From Siphonobacter sp. SORGH_AS_0500 (lineage in GTDB: Bacteria; Bacteroidota; Bacteroidia; Cytophagales; Spirosomataceae): a DNA stretch of 64,000 nucleotides. Shown one piece after another: positions 37,323 through 47,261 of the stretch. Within the stretch, counting starts at the first letter, position 1, and every line of letters starts with the position of its first letter. The notes under the pieces are model-generated. The model did not search any database. It was not told where the DNA came from and saw nothing but the letters and a program-made list of their open reading frames with translations. Position numbers and translations under genes: made by a program. Location of the stretch: contig NZ_NHPP01000002.1 in assembly GCF_002838835.1 (NCBI RefSeq), forward strand, positions 327,726 through 391,725. The letters are read 5' to 3'.

Positions 37323-40300
37323 ATGCATCATTCGTTTCGCGTATTCCTAAAAGGAACCAGTATCGTAATCGGCTTCTTGCTGGGCTTGACCGCTTGTACG
37401 TCTTCCGATGAAAAACCCCTATTTGAAACGTTAGATTCCACTCAAACAGGTATTACATTCCAGAATAGCGTCCTGGATGATGACAGTCTGAACATTGTAG
37501 AATATCTGTATTTCTACAATGGAGGAGGGGTAGCGGCGGGTGACATTAATAAAGATGGTCTGACAGACGTATACTTTGTCAGTAACCGTGGCAAGAATAA
37601 ATTATACCTCAATAAAGGAAATTGGAAATTTGAAGATATTACCGAGCAGGCGGGCGTAGGCGGCTTTGCCGACTGGCAGACGGGTGTAAGTATGGTAGAT
37701 GTTAACGGCGATGGTTGGCTGGACATTTATGTGTGTGCTGTAGGCAATTACCGAGGGCTGGAAGGCTCAAACGAACTTTACATCAACAATCACGACGGAA
37801 CCTTTACAGAAAAAGCAGCGGAGTACGGACTGGATTTTACGGGTTTTTCAACACAGGCGGCCTTTTTTGACTATGATCACGATGGTGATCTGGATTGTTA
37901 TTTGCTTAATCATGCTATTCATAAAGCCATTTCCTATAATAACGTGAATGCCCGGTTTTTACGGGATAACGAAGCAGGGGATTACCTGTTTGAAAATAAA
38001 CTCATTGATAAAGGCACTCAGACTAAACCCTTATTCGTAAATGTATCCGAAAAAGCGGGTATCTACGGAGCTCCGATGGGTTATGGTCTTGGAATCGCCG
38101 TAGGCGATCTGGATAACGACGGCTGGGAAGATATTTACGTTTCCAACGATTTTCACGAAGACGATTACTACTACCATAATAATGGAAACGGCACCTTTAC
38201 CGAAAAGCTGAAAGAGGTTTTTGCACATACCAGCCGCTTCTCGATGGGGAACGACATGGCCGACATCAACAATGATGGTTGGCTGGATGTCATGACGTTA
38301 GATATGTATCCCGAAGATGAAACCGTAGAAAAATCATCGGCGGGTGAAGATCCATTCGACGTCTTTTCGTTCAAACTCAGTTACGGGTACCATTACCAAT
38401 ACGCCCGCAATTGCTTGCAACTGAATTTACAGGGCAAACGGTTTGTGGACCTTGCCGCCCAACTTGGCATGGCTGCCACCGACTGGAGCTGGGCACCCCT
38501 CTGGGCTGACTATGACGGCGATGGCGTGAAGGATGTATTCATCACCAACGGCATTGTACGGCGACCCAACAACATGGATTACATCAAGTATGTATTTCAG
38601 GATTCAGTATATGCGGCTTTGGACAAGCGAGTGAAAGAGGTGGTCCGAAAATCCATTACTCACATGCCCGAGGGAAAAACACATAATTACTTCTATCAGG
38701 GTATCGCGAAAGGACCCTTCGATTTTACGTTCAAAGACCGTTCGAAAGACTGGGGATTTGGAAAAGAAAACATCAACAATGGAGCTATTTATGCCGATCT
38801 GGACAATGATGGTGACCTGGATTTAGTAAGTAATGCCATTAACGAGGCAGCGGGCGTGTATCGAAACAATGCCCGGCAAACGCTGGATAACCATTACCTG
38901 AAAGTGAATTTTATAGGTGATAAAGCCAATGTTTTGGGGGTGGGAGCAAAGGTGTTACTGAAAGACAGTACCCAACTTTTTTATCAGCAGAATAGCCCGG
39001 TGCGGGGTTTTGAATCCTCCGTGGAGCCTACATTGACTTTTGGCGTGGGTAAGCAACCCCTTATTGATAGCGTATTAGTAATCTGGCCGGATGGAAAATC
39101 ACAAACCCTCCGCAATGTAAAAGCCGATCAGACGCTGACCGTTCAATATACGGCTGCTAAAGATCAGCTTATTACTTCCTGGTGGAGTACCAGCCAAATG
39201 CCAGTTCTGGAAGAGGTACAGCCTAATCCAATTACCTATACCCATCAGGAGAACAAGGATTATTTTGACTTTAGTCGCGAACCCTTGATGCCTTTTCAGC
39301 TTTCGACGGAAGGACCGCGGCTGGCCAAGGGTGACGTGAACGGGGATGGCCTGGAAGATGCCTACATCCCTGGAGCCAAGTTTAAGGTAGGCCAGTTGTT
39401 TTTGCAGAAACCCGACGGCCAATTTGTACGTAGTTCGCAGCCCGGATTTGACGCTGATTCGACGGCTGAACACGTAGCTGCTACGTTTTTTGATGCCGAT
39501 GGGGATGGTGATCTGGATTTATACGTTGTCGCTGGTGGGAATGAATACTATGGCGAAATGGACCAGTTACAGGATCTCTTATACTTTAACGACGGCAAAG
39601 GTATCTTTACCAAACGCAGTACGGCATTACCAAAAATGCTGGAAAACAAGTCGGGTGTATACCCAACGGACTTTGATAAAGACGGGGATCTAGATTTGTT
39701 TGTTTCTGGTCGGGTAACGGCTTATGCTACGGGAAACCGCCTCGGTCTTTCCTGCTTGTCAACGATGGCAAGGGTAATTTCCAGGATCAAACGGATCGAC
39801 TGGCCCCTGAACTACGTTTGGCAGGCTTACTGACGGATGCCCACTGGAGCGACTTTGACGGAGATCAGAACCCCGATCTACTAGTCATAGGAGATTGGAT
39901 AGAGCCGCAACTTTTTGTGCAAAAAGGCGGGAAATTTAGCCGCAAACCCATGCGTTTGGAGGAAGCTGATGGTACTGAGTCCACGCGTATGAAGGGATTC
40001 TGGAGTCGTATGGTCTGGGCTGACCTGAACAAAGACGGGCGGGAAGATGCCGTGCTGGGTAACTTGGGTCTGAATAGCCGTCTTCGCCGAAAGGGATCCA
40101 ACCATTTGAAAATGTGGGTCAAAGACATTGACTCGAATGGACAGGCAGAACAAATTCTGGCTTATGAAGATCAGTCTGGCTCATACTATCCCCTGGCGGG
40201 CAAGGATGAACTCGGCAAACAGCTTCCTTCGGTCATCAACAAGAAATTTACTACCTATGCCGATTTTGCCGGAAAAACCGTAGAAGATATCTTCAATAAA

Positions 40301-40720
40301 GGCGAGTTGAACGGAGCGACTGAATTTGAAATCAATCGTTACAGTTCCGTATGGCTGGAGAACAAAGGTGGCCTTCGGTTTGTCATTCACGAACTGCCGG
40401 CTCCGGCCCAGTGGTCAAAACTCTACGCTTTCGCGATTGGCGACGTAGATAGCAACGGTACGCCGGATGTGTTGGCAGGTGGAAACCTCTACAGCGTTAA
40501 TCCGGCTCAGGGGCAGTACAATGCAAACCCCGGCCTGGTATTACTCAACGATGGCAAAGGTAACTTCCGACCTAGCCCGGGACCTTTTTCCGGTTTTTCG
40601 GTATCCGGCGAAATTCGGGATATACAGGCTCTTCGAACGGCAGCGGGCACCCGCTGGCTGGTCAGCCGGAATAATGATCGGCTCTTGGTATTTCAAACCC
40701 ATACGCACCCCATTCAGTGA
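37323..40720 (+). pseudogene. FG-GAP/VCBS repeat and ASPIC-UnbV lipoprotein (CRTAC1-like) 1, frameshifted
   Basis: Large surface lipoprotein with lipobox LTAC near residue 25. Calcium-binding FG-GAP/VCBS repeats recur (DINKDGLTDVYFV, DVNGDGWLDIYVC, DYDHDGDLDCYLL), and an ASPIC/UnbV domain lies near residues 540-610 (GVGAKVLLKDS, RGFESSVEPTLTFG). The opening frame ends at 39833 after losing homology near 39742. The frame one base over continues the same repeats from 39745 to 40720 (FLLVNDGKGNF, DFDGDQNPDLLVIGDW). One missing A in GGGAAACCG near 39742 explains the break. Repaired, it would have about 1132 residues, like its neighbour. ASPIC/UnbV proteins are of unknown function. Confidence 0.83.
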
Positions 40721-40734
40721 ATTCCCTATACCCC

Positions 40735-43700
40735 ATGAAACAGTATATTCTGATAACGGCCTTGGCTCTGGTTTTGGCCGCGTGCGGAAAGAAGCAGGAA
40801 GAAACCCTGTTTGAGTCGCTCCCAGCGGAACAAACGGGTATTACGTTCGTCAACGAAGTAAAAGACGACAAGGAACTGAACATTTTCAATTACCGGAATT
40901 TCTATAATGGTGGCGGCGTAGCCATCGGTGACATCAACAATGATAGTCTTCCCGATGTGTTTCTAACGTCCAATATGGGCGATAACAAGCTGTACCTGAA
41001 TAAAGGTAATTTCAAGTTTGAGGATATTTCCGAGAAAGCTGGAATCAAAGGAAAGCATGCCTGGAGTACCGGAGCCACCTTCGCGGATGTAAACGGCGAT
41101 GGTCGCCTGGATTTGTACGTCTGCAACGCAGGGAACCGACCCAATGACGATCGGGCCAACGAACTGTTTATCAACAACGGAAACCTGACCTTTACCGAAA
41201 AAGCCAAAGAATATGGGTTGGATGACCGGGGGGTATCGACGCACGCTGCCTTTTTCGACTATGACCGCGATGGAGATCTGGATATGTTTCTGCTCAATAA
41301 CAGTTTCATGCCGGTTGGACGATTGGGCTATAAAAACTTGCGAAGTCAACGCGATTACGACGGCGGTCACAAGTTTTTTGAAAACCGGATTATTCACAAA
41401 GATACTGCTCCGGTAACGACGCAGTTCGTGGATATTTCGGAGAAGGCTGGCATTTATGGAAGTGTCATTGGGTTCGGATTAGGCATCACCGTGGGGGACG
41501 TGAACGATGACGATTGGCCGGACATTTACGTTTCCAATGATTTCTACGAACATGATTATCTATACCTAAACAATCAGGATGGGACCTTCCGAGAATCTCT
41601 GAAAGAAACCTTTCCGCATATCAGCCTGTCCTCAATGGGAGCGGATGTAGCCGACGTGAACAACGACGGACGCCTGGATATTTTCGTGACGGAAATGTTA
41701 CCTGGAACCGACCGCCGACTGAAAACGACTACGCTGTTTGAAAGCTACGAGCTGGAACAGTTCAAGCTCAGTCAGGATTACCATCACCAGTACATGCGAA
41801 ACATGCTGCATCTAAACAATGGTTTGGACGCGAAGGGAAAATTGACATTCAGCGATGTTGGGCAGTACGCGGGGGTAGCCGCGACCGACTGGAGCTGGGG
41901 AGCCCTGCTTTTTGATATGGACAATGACGGACAAAAGGATATTTTCGTCGCTAACGGCTTATATAAAACCATCTCGGATCAGGATTTTATCTCCTTCTTT
42001 TCCGACGACAATACCATGCAGCAAGTCGTGACACAGGGGTTCAATTTTGCGGAATTTCTAACCAAGATGCCTTCGGAACCAATTCCCAATTATGCTTTTC
42101 GTAACGAAGGAAATCTAAAATTCAGTAATCAGGCCCAGGCATGGGGACTGGCTGAACCTAACTTCTCGAATGGATCGGCTTACGGCGATTTGGATAGTGA
42201 CGGAGATCTGGATCTGATTGTCAGTAATGTCAATCAACCCTTGTCGGTATACCGCAATCACGCCAGTGACCGGAATCACCAGCATTTTTTACGCGTAAAG
42301 TTAAAAGGAACGGACCAGAACCGGAATGGAATTGGAGCGAAAGTTCGGGTACATCAGCCTAATCGTACGATACTCCTGCAACAAATGCCGAACCGGGGTT
42401 TTCAGTCTTCCGTGGATTTGACACTGGTGTTTGGCTTGGGAACAGAAACGGCGATTGATTCTGTAACGGTTGTTTGGCCAGATGGTCAGCAACAGGCAAT
42501 CCCGAAGGTAAAAGCGGATACGGAACTTGTTCTGGATTATCGTCAATCGAAAGCTGGTACTCCTCGAGTGGGAGCAAAGCCAGCGTCTTACTTCACCGAT
42601 GCAACGGCTTCCTCTCGCTTAGACTATACCCACGTAGAAAATGCGTTCGTGGACTACAACCGTGATCCGCTGCTCAAGCAGATGTATTCCACGCAGGGGC
42701 CGTCGCTGGCCGTGGGGGATGTCAATGGAGACGGTCTGGATGACGTGTACCTCGGCGGAGCTTCCGGCTCGCCCAAAAAATTATTTGTGCAACAGTCCAA
42801 TGGCACGTTTAAGGGTCAGGAGCTGATCATACTCGATACCGAACGCCTGTACGAGGACGTAGCGGCTACCTTCTTCGACGCGGATCAGGATGGGGACCAA
42901 GACTTGTACGTAGTGAGCGGGGGCAATGAATTTATCGACGGTTCCGCTGAACTCGAAGACCGGCTATACCTGAATGATGGAAAGGGGACTTTTACCAGAG
43001 ATCGTCGACTGCCCTTGCTCTATCTGAATGGATCGAGTGTTACGGCGGCTGATTTCGATCACGATGGCGATCAGGATTTATTTGTGGGAAGTCGAATGGT
43101 ATCTGGGCAGTACGGCCTATCGCCACAGAGTCAGTTACTCGTCAATAATGGTCGGGGTGAATTCAAAGTAATGACCAAACGGTATATGCCGGAATTTTCA
43201 AAAATGGGAATGGTAACCGATGCAGTTTGGGCGGACGTCAACCACGATTCATGGCCCGATCTCATTATCAGTGAAGACTGGGGACCCGTTACTATTTTCC
43301 TGAATGAGAAAGGTCAACGTCTGGCAAGATCGCCTCAGCTAGCAGAGTTAACGGGCTGGTGGAACCGCTTGTACGTGCGGGATCTCGACGGGGATGGCGA
43401 TCTGGATCTGGTGGCTGGAAATTTAGGTAGCAATAACCGCTATCATGCTTCGGCGGAACACCCGGCAGAGCTGTACGTCAACGATTTTGACCGCAACGGG
43501 ACGATGGAACAAATCATCAATTGCTGGACCGAAACCGGTAAAAGCTATCCGATGGTACTCAAACAGGATTTACAGAAAGCGGTGCCTTCCATCAAAAAGA
43601 AATTCCTAAAATTTACGGATTATGCCGAAAAAACGGTCGAAGATCTATTTGATGCAAGCTCCCGTGAGGGCATGCTCAAGCGTTCGGCTGTAGAAGATCG

Positions 43701-44067
43701 GACGGGCGTATTCTGGAACGATGGGAAGGGAAATTTCCGCTTTGAAGCCTTACCTAGGGAAGTTCAGTTTTCACCCATTTATGGAATCAGCAGCGTAGAT
43801 TATGATCAGGATGGAAAACTGGATTTGATTTTGACGGGCAATTTCTTCGAGTGTCTGCCCGAGCTGGGCCGTTACGATGCTAACCGGGGAGTTGTGCTGA
43901 AAGGTATGGGACAACAAAAATTTAACGTCGTACCTTCCGCCCAGACGGGTTTGGTCATTGAAGGGCAGGTACGACGTTCGGCAGAACTAAAAACTCCGCA
44001 GGGAGCCGGACTAGTTTTCGCCAAAAATGGAGCAGCGGCTCAGTTGGTGCGTTCGAAAACTAATTAA
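40735..44067 (+). CDS. FG-GAP/VCBS repeat and ASPIC-UnbV lipoprotein (CRTAC1-like) 2
   Basis: 1110 residues from the ATG at 40735, 15 bp after the previous gene ends. Signal peptide with lipobox LAAC near residue 17. The layout parallels the preceding protein: N-terminal FNYRNFYNGGGVAIGDINND, repeated DxNxDGxxDI calcium loops (DVNGDGRLDLYV, DYDRDGDLDMFLL, DMDNDGQKDIFV), ASPIC/UnbV near 530-600 (GIGAKVRVHQPN, RGFQSSVDLTLVFGLG), then a second set of loops. It is a tandem paralogue of gene 1 and is intact. Cell-surface calcium-stabilised beta-propellers are likely. Its last 8 bp overlap the convergent lipoprotein gene. Confidence 0.88.
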   Translation: MKQYILITALALVLAACGKKQEETLFESLPAEQTGITFVNEVKDDKELNIFNYRNFYNGGGVAIGDINNDSLPDVFLTSNMGDNKLYLNKGNFKFEDISEKAGIKGKHAWSTGATFADVNGDGRLDLYVCNAGNRPNDDRANELFINNGNLTFTEKAKEYGLDDRGVSTHAAFFDYDRDGDLDMFLLNNSFMPVGRLGYKNLRSQRDYDGGHKFFENRIIHKDTAPVTTQFVDISEKAGIYGSVIGFGLGITVGDVNDDDWPDIYVSNDFYEHDYLYLNNQDGTFRESLKETFPHISLSSMGADVADVNNDGRLDIFVTEMLPGTDRRLKTTTLFESYELEQFKLSQDYHHQYMRNMLHLNNGLDAKGKLTFSDVGQYAGVAATDWSWGALLFDMDNDGQKDIFVANGLYKTISDQDFISFFSDDNTMQQVVTQGFNFAEFLTKMPSEPIPNYAFRNEGNLKFSNQAQAWGLAEPNFSNGSAYGDLDSDGDLDLIVSNVNQPLSVYRNHASDRNHQHFLRVKLKGTDQNRNGIGAKVRVHQPNRTILLQQMPNRGFQSSVDLTLVFGLGTETAIDSVTVVWPDGQQQAIPKVKADTELVLDYRQSKAGTPRVGAKPASYFTDATASSRLDYTHVENAFVDYNRDPLLKQMYSTQGPSLAVGDVNGDGLDDVYLGGASGSPKKLFVQQSNGTFKGQELIILDTERLYEDVAATFFDADQDGDQDLYVVSGGNEFIDGSAELEDRLYLNDGKGTFTRDRRLPLLYLNGSSVTAADFDHDGDQDLFVGSRMVSGQYGLSPQSQLLVNNGRGEFKVMTKRYMPEFSKMGMVTDAVWADVNHDSWPDLIISEDWGPVTIFLNEKGQRLARSPQLAELTGWWNRLYVRDLDGDGDLDLVAGNLGSNNRYHASAEHPAELYVNDFDRNGTMEQIINCWTETGKSYPMVLKQDLQKAVPSIKKKFLKFTDYAEKTVEDLFDASSREGMLKRSAVEDRTGVFWNDGKGNFRFEALPREVQFSPIYGISSVDYDQDGKLDLILTGNFFECLPELGRYDANRGVVLKGMGQQKFNVVPSAQTGLVIEGQVRRSAELKTPQGAGLVFAKNGAAAQLVRSKTN

Positions 44068-44869
44068 TGGGCAGTTTCAGCAAAAATCTATTTTCTGAAC
44101 GATACCCTTCCCGAATGTGATGTATACTGCTGGGGGTATTCAGGTCAGCTTCACTATACATAGGTCCAAAGAGGTAACGGCCATCCATATTTTCAACCTG
44201 AGAAGCATAAAAAGGCGTATCAATATGAAATTCCGTCCGAAATTGAGCGTCAGTGGAAAGCGTTAGGTAATTACGGAAACTCAGAGGGGTATTCTTGTTC
44301 GAGAACTCATAACGAACCAGTGCTGTCTTCTTTTTATGGTTGGATTCCGAAGAGGGTAGTTCCACTTCCTCTATGGTACTTTCAAATGTGGGTAATTGCC
44401 AGCCTTTGCCTGGAGCCACCATGAAGCGGGACTGGTTAATCTCTGTTTTAGGTGGAATAAATGACACTTGCTCTTCTTTTCGAATGATTCCCTGAAAAGA
44501 ACCCCAAGTATAGCCGTAAAGAAATTGATTGTAACGGTTGAGTGAAGGCCGAAGGTCCGTGCCTGTTGTACCATTGTATTGTCCCTGGAAATAGGCCTCA
44601 TCTACCCAATAATCAAACTTTTCGGTTCCTTTTATAAATGCCGACCGTTTCCAGTCCACATATAGCGGTACTCCCAGTTTGTTATAAATATTCATTCGGA
44701 TAACTCCGTTTTCTCCCTGAAAGTTATACGTGATCCGTAGGGTGTCCGTATCGTAAACGAACTTATTATCTTGCAGGGTTACGTTATCGCTTTGCAAAGT
44801 CACCACTTGGACTTTGGGCGAGCAGGCATACAATAAAAAGGCGAGGATAAAAATGGATACAATTTTCAT
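44060..44869 (-). CDS. Hypothetical lipoprotein
   Basis: 269 residues, family not recognised. The signal peptide has lipobox LYAC (Cys near 16) followed by SPKVQVVTL. The mature part is predominantly beta (DTLRITYNFQGENGVIRMNIYN in two blocks; PLYVDWKRSAF; RYEFSNKNTPLSFRNYLTLS). No catalytic motif is visible. It converges on the FG-GAP gene with an 8-bp overlap and no terminator between them. It is probably anchored in a cell-envelope membrane. Confidence 0.75.
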   Translation of the reverse strand: MKIVSIFILAFLLYACSPKVQVVTLQSDNVTLQDNKFVYDTDTLRITYNFQGENGVIRMNIYNKLGVPLYVDWKRSAFIKGTEKFDYWVDEAYFQGQYNGTTGTDLRPSLNRYNQFLYGYTWGSFQGIIRKEEQVSFIPPKTEINQSRFMVAPGKGWQLPTFESTIEEVELPSSESNHKKKTALVRYEFSNKNTPLSFRNYLTLSTDAQFRTEFHIDTPFYASQVENMDGRYLFGPMYSEADLNTPSSIHHIREGYRSENRFLLKLPIN

Positions 44870-45209
44870 AATCGGTTGATTTTAATAGCAACCTATATAA
44901 AATGCTCTATAAAACAGTGTTAAAACTTCTTAAGAGTAGCCATTTGGGCAAAAATTTCCTGTAGTCTCACCTCATGAAGATAATTGCAAGGAAACCTTTG
45001 TCTAATTTTGAATTATTCGTAATTATATTAATTTTATAGTTTAGTTGAACTAGAGCTAGATAATTCGTAACCTCTTAACACTGAAGCAGGTAAAAGCCTC
45101 CAAAGTGTTATAATCTGGCATTATTTTTTAGCCCTAGAGGGTGCCATTCTTACAAGTCTTACAATACCATTTATTTCATTTTAATTTGGCTTAGCGGCCT
45201 TTCACGTTT
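44870..45209. other. AT-rich divergent intergenic region
   Basis: 340 bp between two divergent lipoprotein genes. It contains no gene. TTAATTTG at 45182-45189 (one mismatch to TAnnTTTG) lies 21 bp before the DUF4136 start and may be its -7 element; the spacing would give a very short leader. Confidence 0.45.
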
Positions 45210-45749
45210 ATGAAACAGTCTTTACTCGTTTTTGCTGTTATGGTCGTGCTATGCTCGGCCTGCAACCCTAAAAATCTCGTTATTCATTCCGGGTACGCTC
45301 CGAATTATACGCACTTGTATAATACGTATTGCATTGCCTTTGATCCCATTACTGCAGAAGATACCACGCTTCAACACGATGTGATTACTGCTGAAATTAA
45401 TCGCCAGATGCAATTAAGAGGTTTTCAGTATACTACTCAAAATCCTGATGTATTGGTTTTTTATTCCCTGCACCCTGATAAAATTAAATTGAATACTTAC
45501 GTAAAAAGTTATCGTTCTCCTGAAGTGGATTATGTGGTGGATAAAACGTTTTTGCGGAAGGGCACTTTGCTGATTCAATTTCAGGACACATTCATGAACA
45601 AAACCGTCTGGCAGGGGTATGCGGCCCGGGTTTCGCCAGAAGGATTTTTTGATAAGAAAGCGGTTCGAACGGCAGCCCGAAATGTGCTTCTGGGTTACCA
45701 TACTTTCTCCCTGACGTATCAGGCCCAAAGCCGATCTTCTTCTTATTAG
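45210..45749 (+). CDS. DUF4136-like lipoprotein
   Basis: 179 residues. Lipobox CSAC (Cys near residue 18). The mature part fits the DUF4136 layout: an N-terminal YCIAFDP strand, a helix with DVITAEINRQMQLRGFQYT, then NPDVLVFYSL and a C-terminal VWQGYAAR region ahead of AVRTAARNVLLGY. The family's function is unknown. The dispersed repeat GTTGTCTGTTTACAG begins 7 bp after the stop. Confidence 0.72.
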   Translation: MKQSLLVFAVMVVLCSACNPKNLVIHSGYAPNYTHLYNTYCIAFDPITAEDTTLQHDVITAEINRQMQLRGFQYTTQNPDVLVFYSLHPDKIKLNTYVKSYRSPEVDYVVDKTFLRKGTLLIQFQDTFMNKTVWQGYAARVSPEGFFDKKAVRTAARNVLLGYHTFSLTYQAQSRSSSY

Positions 45750-45756
45750 TTGGCAG

Positions 45757-45780
45757 TTGTCTGTTTACAGTTTTCAGTGA
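45757..45780 (+). repeat. Dispersed repeat GTTGTCTGTTTACAG...TTTTCAGTGA
   Basis: This 24-bp stretch matches the one at 50626-50656 except for an 8-bp difference (TTCTGTTT inserted there) and one substitution. Both lie just downstream of a stop codon, in the same orientation as the preceding gene. Confidence 0.6.
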
Positions 45781-45784
45781 AGTG

Positions 45785-45817
45785 AACGGGCTGGTTATTA
45801 ACCAGCCCGTTTCTTTT
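45785..45817 (+). terminator. Terminator after the DUF4136 gene
   Basis: AACGGGCTGGTT (45785-45796) pairs perfectly with 45800-45811 around a 3-nt loop, then TTCTTTT. The stem is 12 bp and GC-rich. Confidence 0.85.
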
Positions 45818-45873
45818 AGGTAAAGACGCGATTGATTGCTTCTGGGTAGAGCAAGATAATCCGACTTGAAATA

Positions 45874-45899
45874 TAAAAAGACGCGATGAAATCGCGTCT
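45874..45899 (-). terminator. Terminator/repeat hairpin after purN
   Basis: AGACGCGAT (45879-45887) pairs with ATCGCGTCT (45891-45899). On the minus strand a TTTTTATA run follows, so it can end the purN transcript. The GAGACGCGAT...ATCGCGTCT hairpin resembles an intergenic repeat I recall from many Cytophagales and cyanobacterial genomes. A partial copy, AAAGACGCGATTGAT, lies 40 bp to the left. Confidence 0.7.
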
Positions 45900-45926
45900 C
45901 TACTAATAACCAATAACTAACAACCA

Positions 45927-46490
45927 TCAACTATTAATAGCCCGCTCAATCACCACGGGAAAATATTCATATTCGAGAGCATGACATTTTTTAGCAACGT
46001 CTGCTGGCGTATCCGTAGGCTCTACAACGAAAGATTTCTGGAAAAGAATGTTTCCTTCGTCGTAATGCTCGTCCACGTAATGAATGGTAATACCTGACTC
46101 GATCTCTTTAGCGTCTACCACGGCTTCGTGTACAAAACTGCCGTACATTCCTTTGCCGCCGTATTTGGGTAATAAAGCAGGGTGAATATTCAAAATCCGG
46201 TTAGGATAGGCTGCCACCAGATTTTTAGGAATGAGCCAGAGAAAACCCGCCAATATTACCCAGTCGATCTGAGCTTCCTGAAGCCAGCTTAATACTTCGC
46301 CCGAACGAAATTGTTCGCGATTAAACAGTTTCAAAGGAATACCGAGGCGATGGGCTCGTTCAATAACACCCGCAGCAGGGTTATTGCAAAGAACCATTTC
46401 CACGGAAATCGTTTCGTGATTTTTAAAATACTTGGCGATATTCTCGACGTTCGTACCCGAGCCCGAGGCAAAAAGAGCAATACGTTTCAA
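45927..46490 (-). CDS. purN: Phosphoribosylglycinamide formyltransferase
   Basis: Transfers a formyl group from 10-formyl-tetrahydrofolate to GAR in purine synthesis. It has 187 residues. Diagnostic features are the N-terminal phosphate loop FASGSGTN (8-15), ILAGFLWLIP near 79, the active-site strand NIHPALLPKYGGKGMYG (about 102-118) with Asn and His, and ITIHYVDEHYDEGNI (about 134-148) with the catalytic Asp. Downstream of the PRTase in the same direction; 37 bp separate the repaired PRTase stop from its start. Confidence 0.93.
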   Translation of the reverse strand: MKRIALFASGSGTNVENIAKYFKNHETISVEMVLCNNPAAGVIERAHRLGIPLKLFNREQFRSGEVLSWLQEAQIDWVILAGFLWLIPKNLVAAYPNRILNIHPALLPKYGGKGMYGSFVHEAVVDAKEIESGITIHYVDEHYDEGNILFQKSFVVEPTDTPADVAKKCHALEYEYFPVVIERAINS

Positions 46491-46527
46491 AAGAATGCTG
46501 AATTAAATCAATAGTAAATCGAGAGTA

Positions 46528-47036
46528 TTATTGCAGATAAACACCCATTTCTGGCCCTTCCAGAATCACATCAATGTGATCATTGAGCGTAGTCATCAGG
46601 GCATACCCTACAAAGTCGGCTGAGACGGGGTAACGACGGTAATTACGATCTACCAGAACCGATACCTGAAGGCGTTTGACTTTTGTCTGAAAAAAGGAAG
46701 AAGACTATACGCCAGTGTCCGGCCCGTGTATAAAACATCATCACAAACGATGACACATTTGCCCATTAACATCTCGGAATCAGTATTCAATTTGATTGAA
46801 CTGGGCGATGGATCGGTTTTCTGAATTTGAATGTCAATCTGTTGTACTTTCAGCGGAGAGATGGCTTCCAGTTGCTCTTTCAGCAACGAAGCCATAATCA
46901 CTCCCTGACCAACGATTCCCGCCAGTACAATTTCTTTTTCTTCGAAATTGGTTTCGTAAACCTCAAAGGCAATCCGGCGAATCTTTTGTTTGAGCTGTTC
47001 GGGGTTCAGAAGCAGCGTTTTTTCAGTTGAAATCAT
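46528..47036 (-). pseudogene. PyrR-like phosphoribosyltransferase, frameshifted near its C-terminus
   Basis: The opening frame (47036 to 46650) has 128 residues. The PRPP-binding loop CVIVCDDVLYTGRTLAY (about 93-109) is intact, and the sequence resembles PyrR (uracil PRTase/regulator). After LLPFF the frame becomes non-homologous. Shifting one base at the T-run (A-run 46690-46695 on plus, six to seven) gives VSVLVDRNYRRYPVSADFVG and an end EGPEMGVYLQ with a stop at 46528-46530, exactly the PyrR-type tail. Repaired length is about 169 residues. PyrR would control or salvage pyrimidines; another PRTase role is possible. Confidence 0.82.
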
Positions 47037-47194
47037 GGACGAATGTACAGCGACAATAGCTTTTGAAAATGATTCTGAATCGTAAAATTCCGAAAAGTGC
47101 CCGAATCGACCGAGGAAAACGAGATTTAATTAATAAATAATCAGAGCAATGCGAGAATATCGGAGCGGGATTTTACAGTACTACGTCGTTTTCG

Positions 47195-47202
47195 TATTTT
47201 TG
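47195..47202 (+). promoter_or_regulatory. TAnnTTTG -7 element upstream of the YcxB-like gene
   Basis: TATTTTTG matches the consensus exactly and lies 60 bp before the ATG at 47262. The -33 region (near 47171) has TTTTAC, without a clean TTG. Confidence 0.45.
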
Positions 47203-47261
47203 TACTCCATCTAGAAAAACACGCGTTGTTTTTCGCTCAGAAGTCACTCTATTAACATAAA

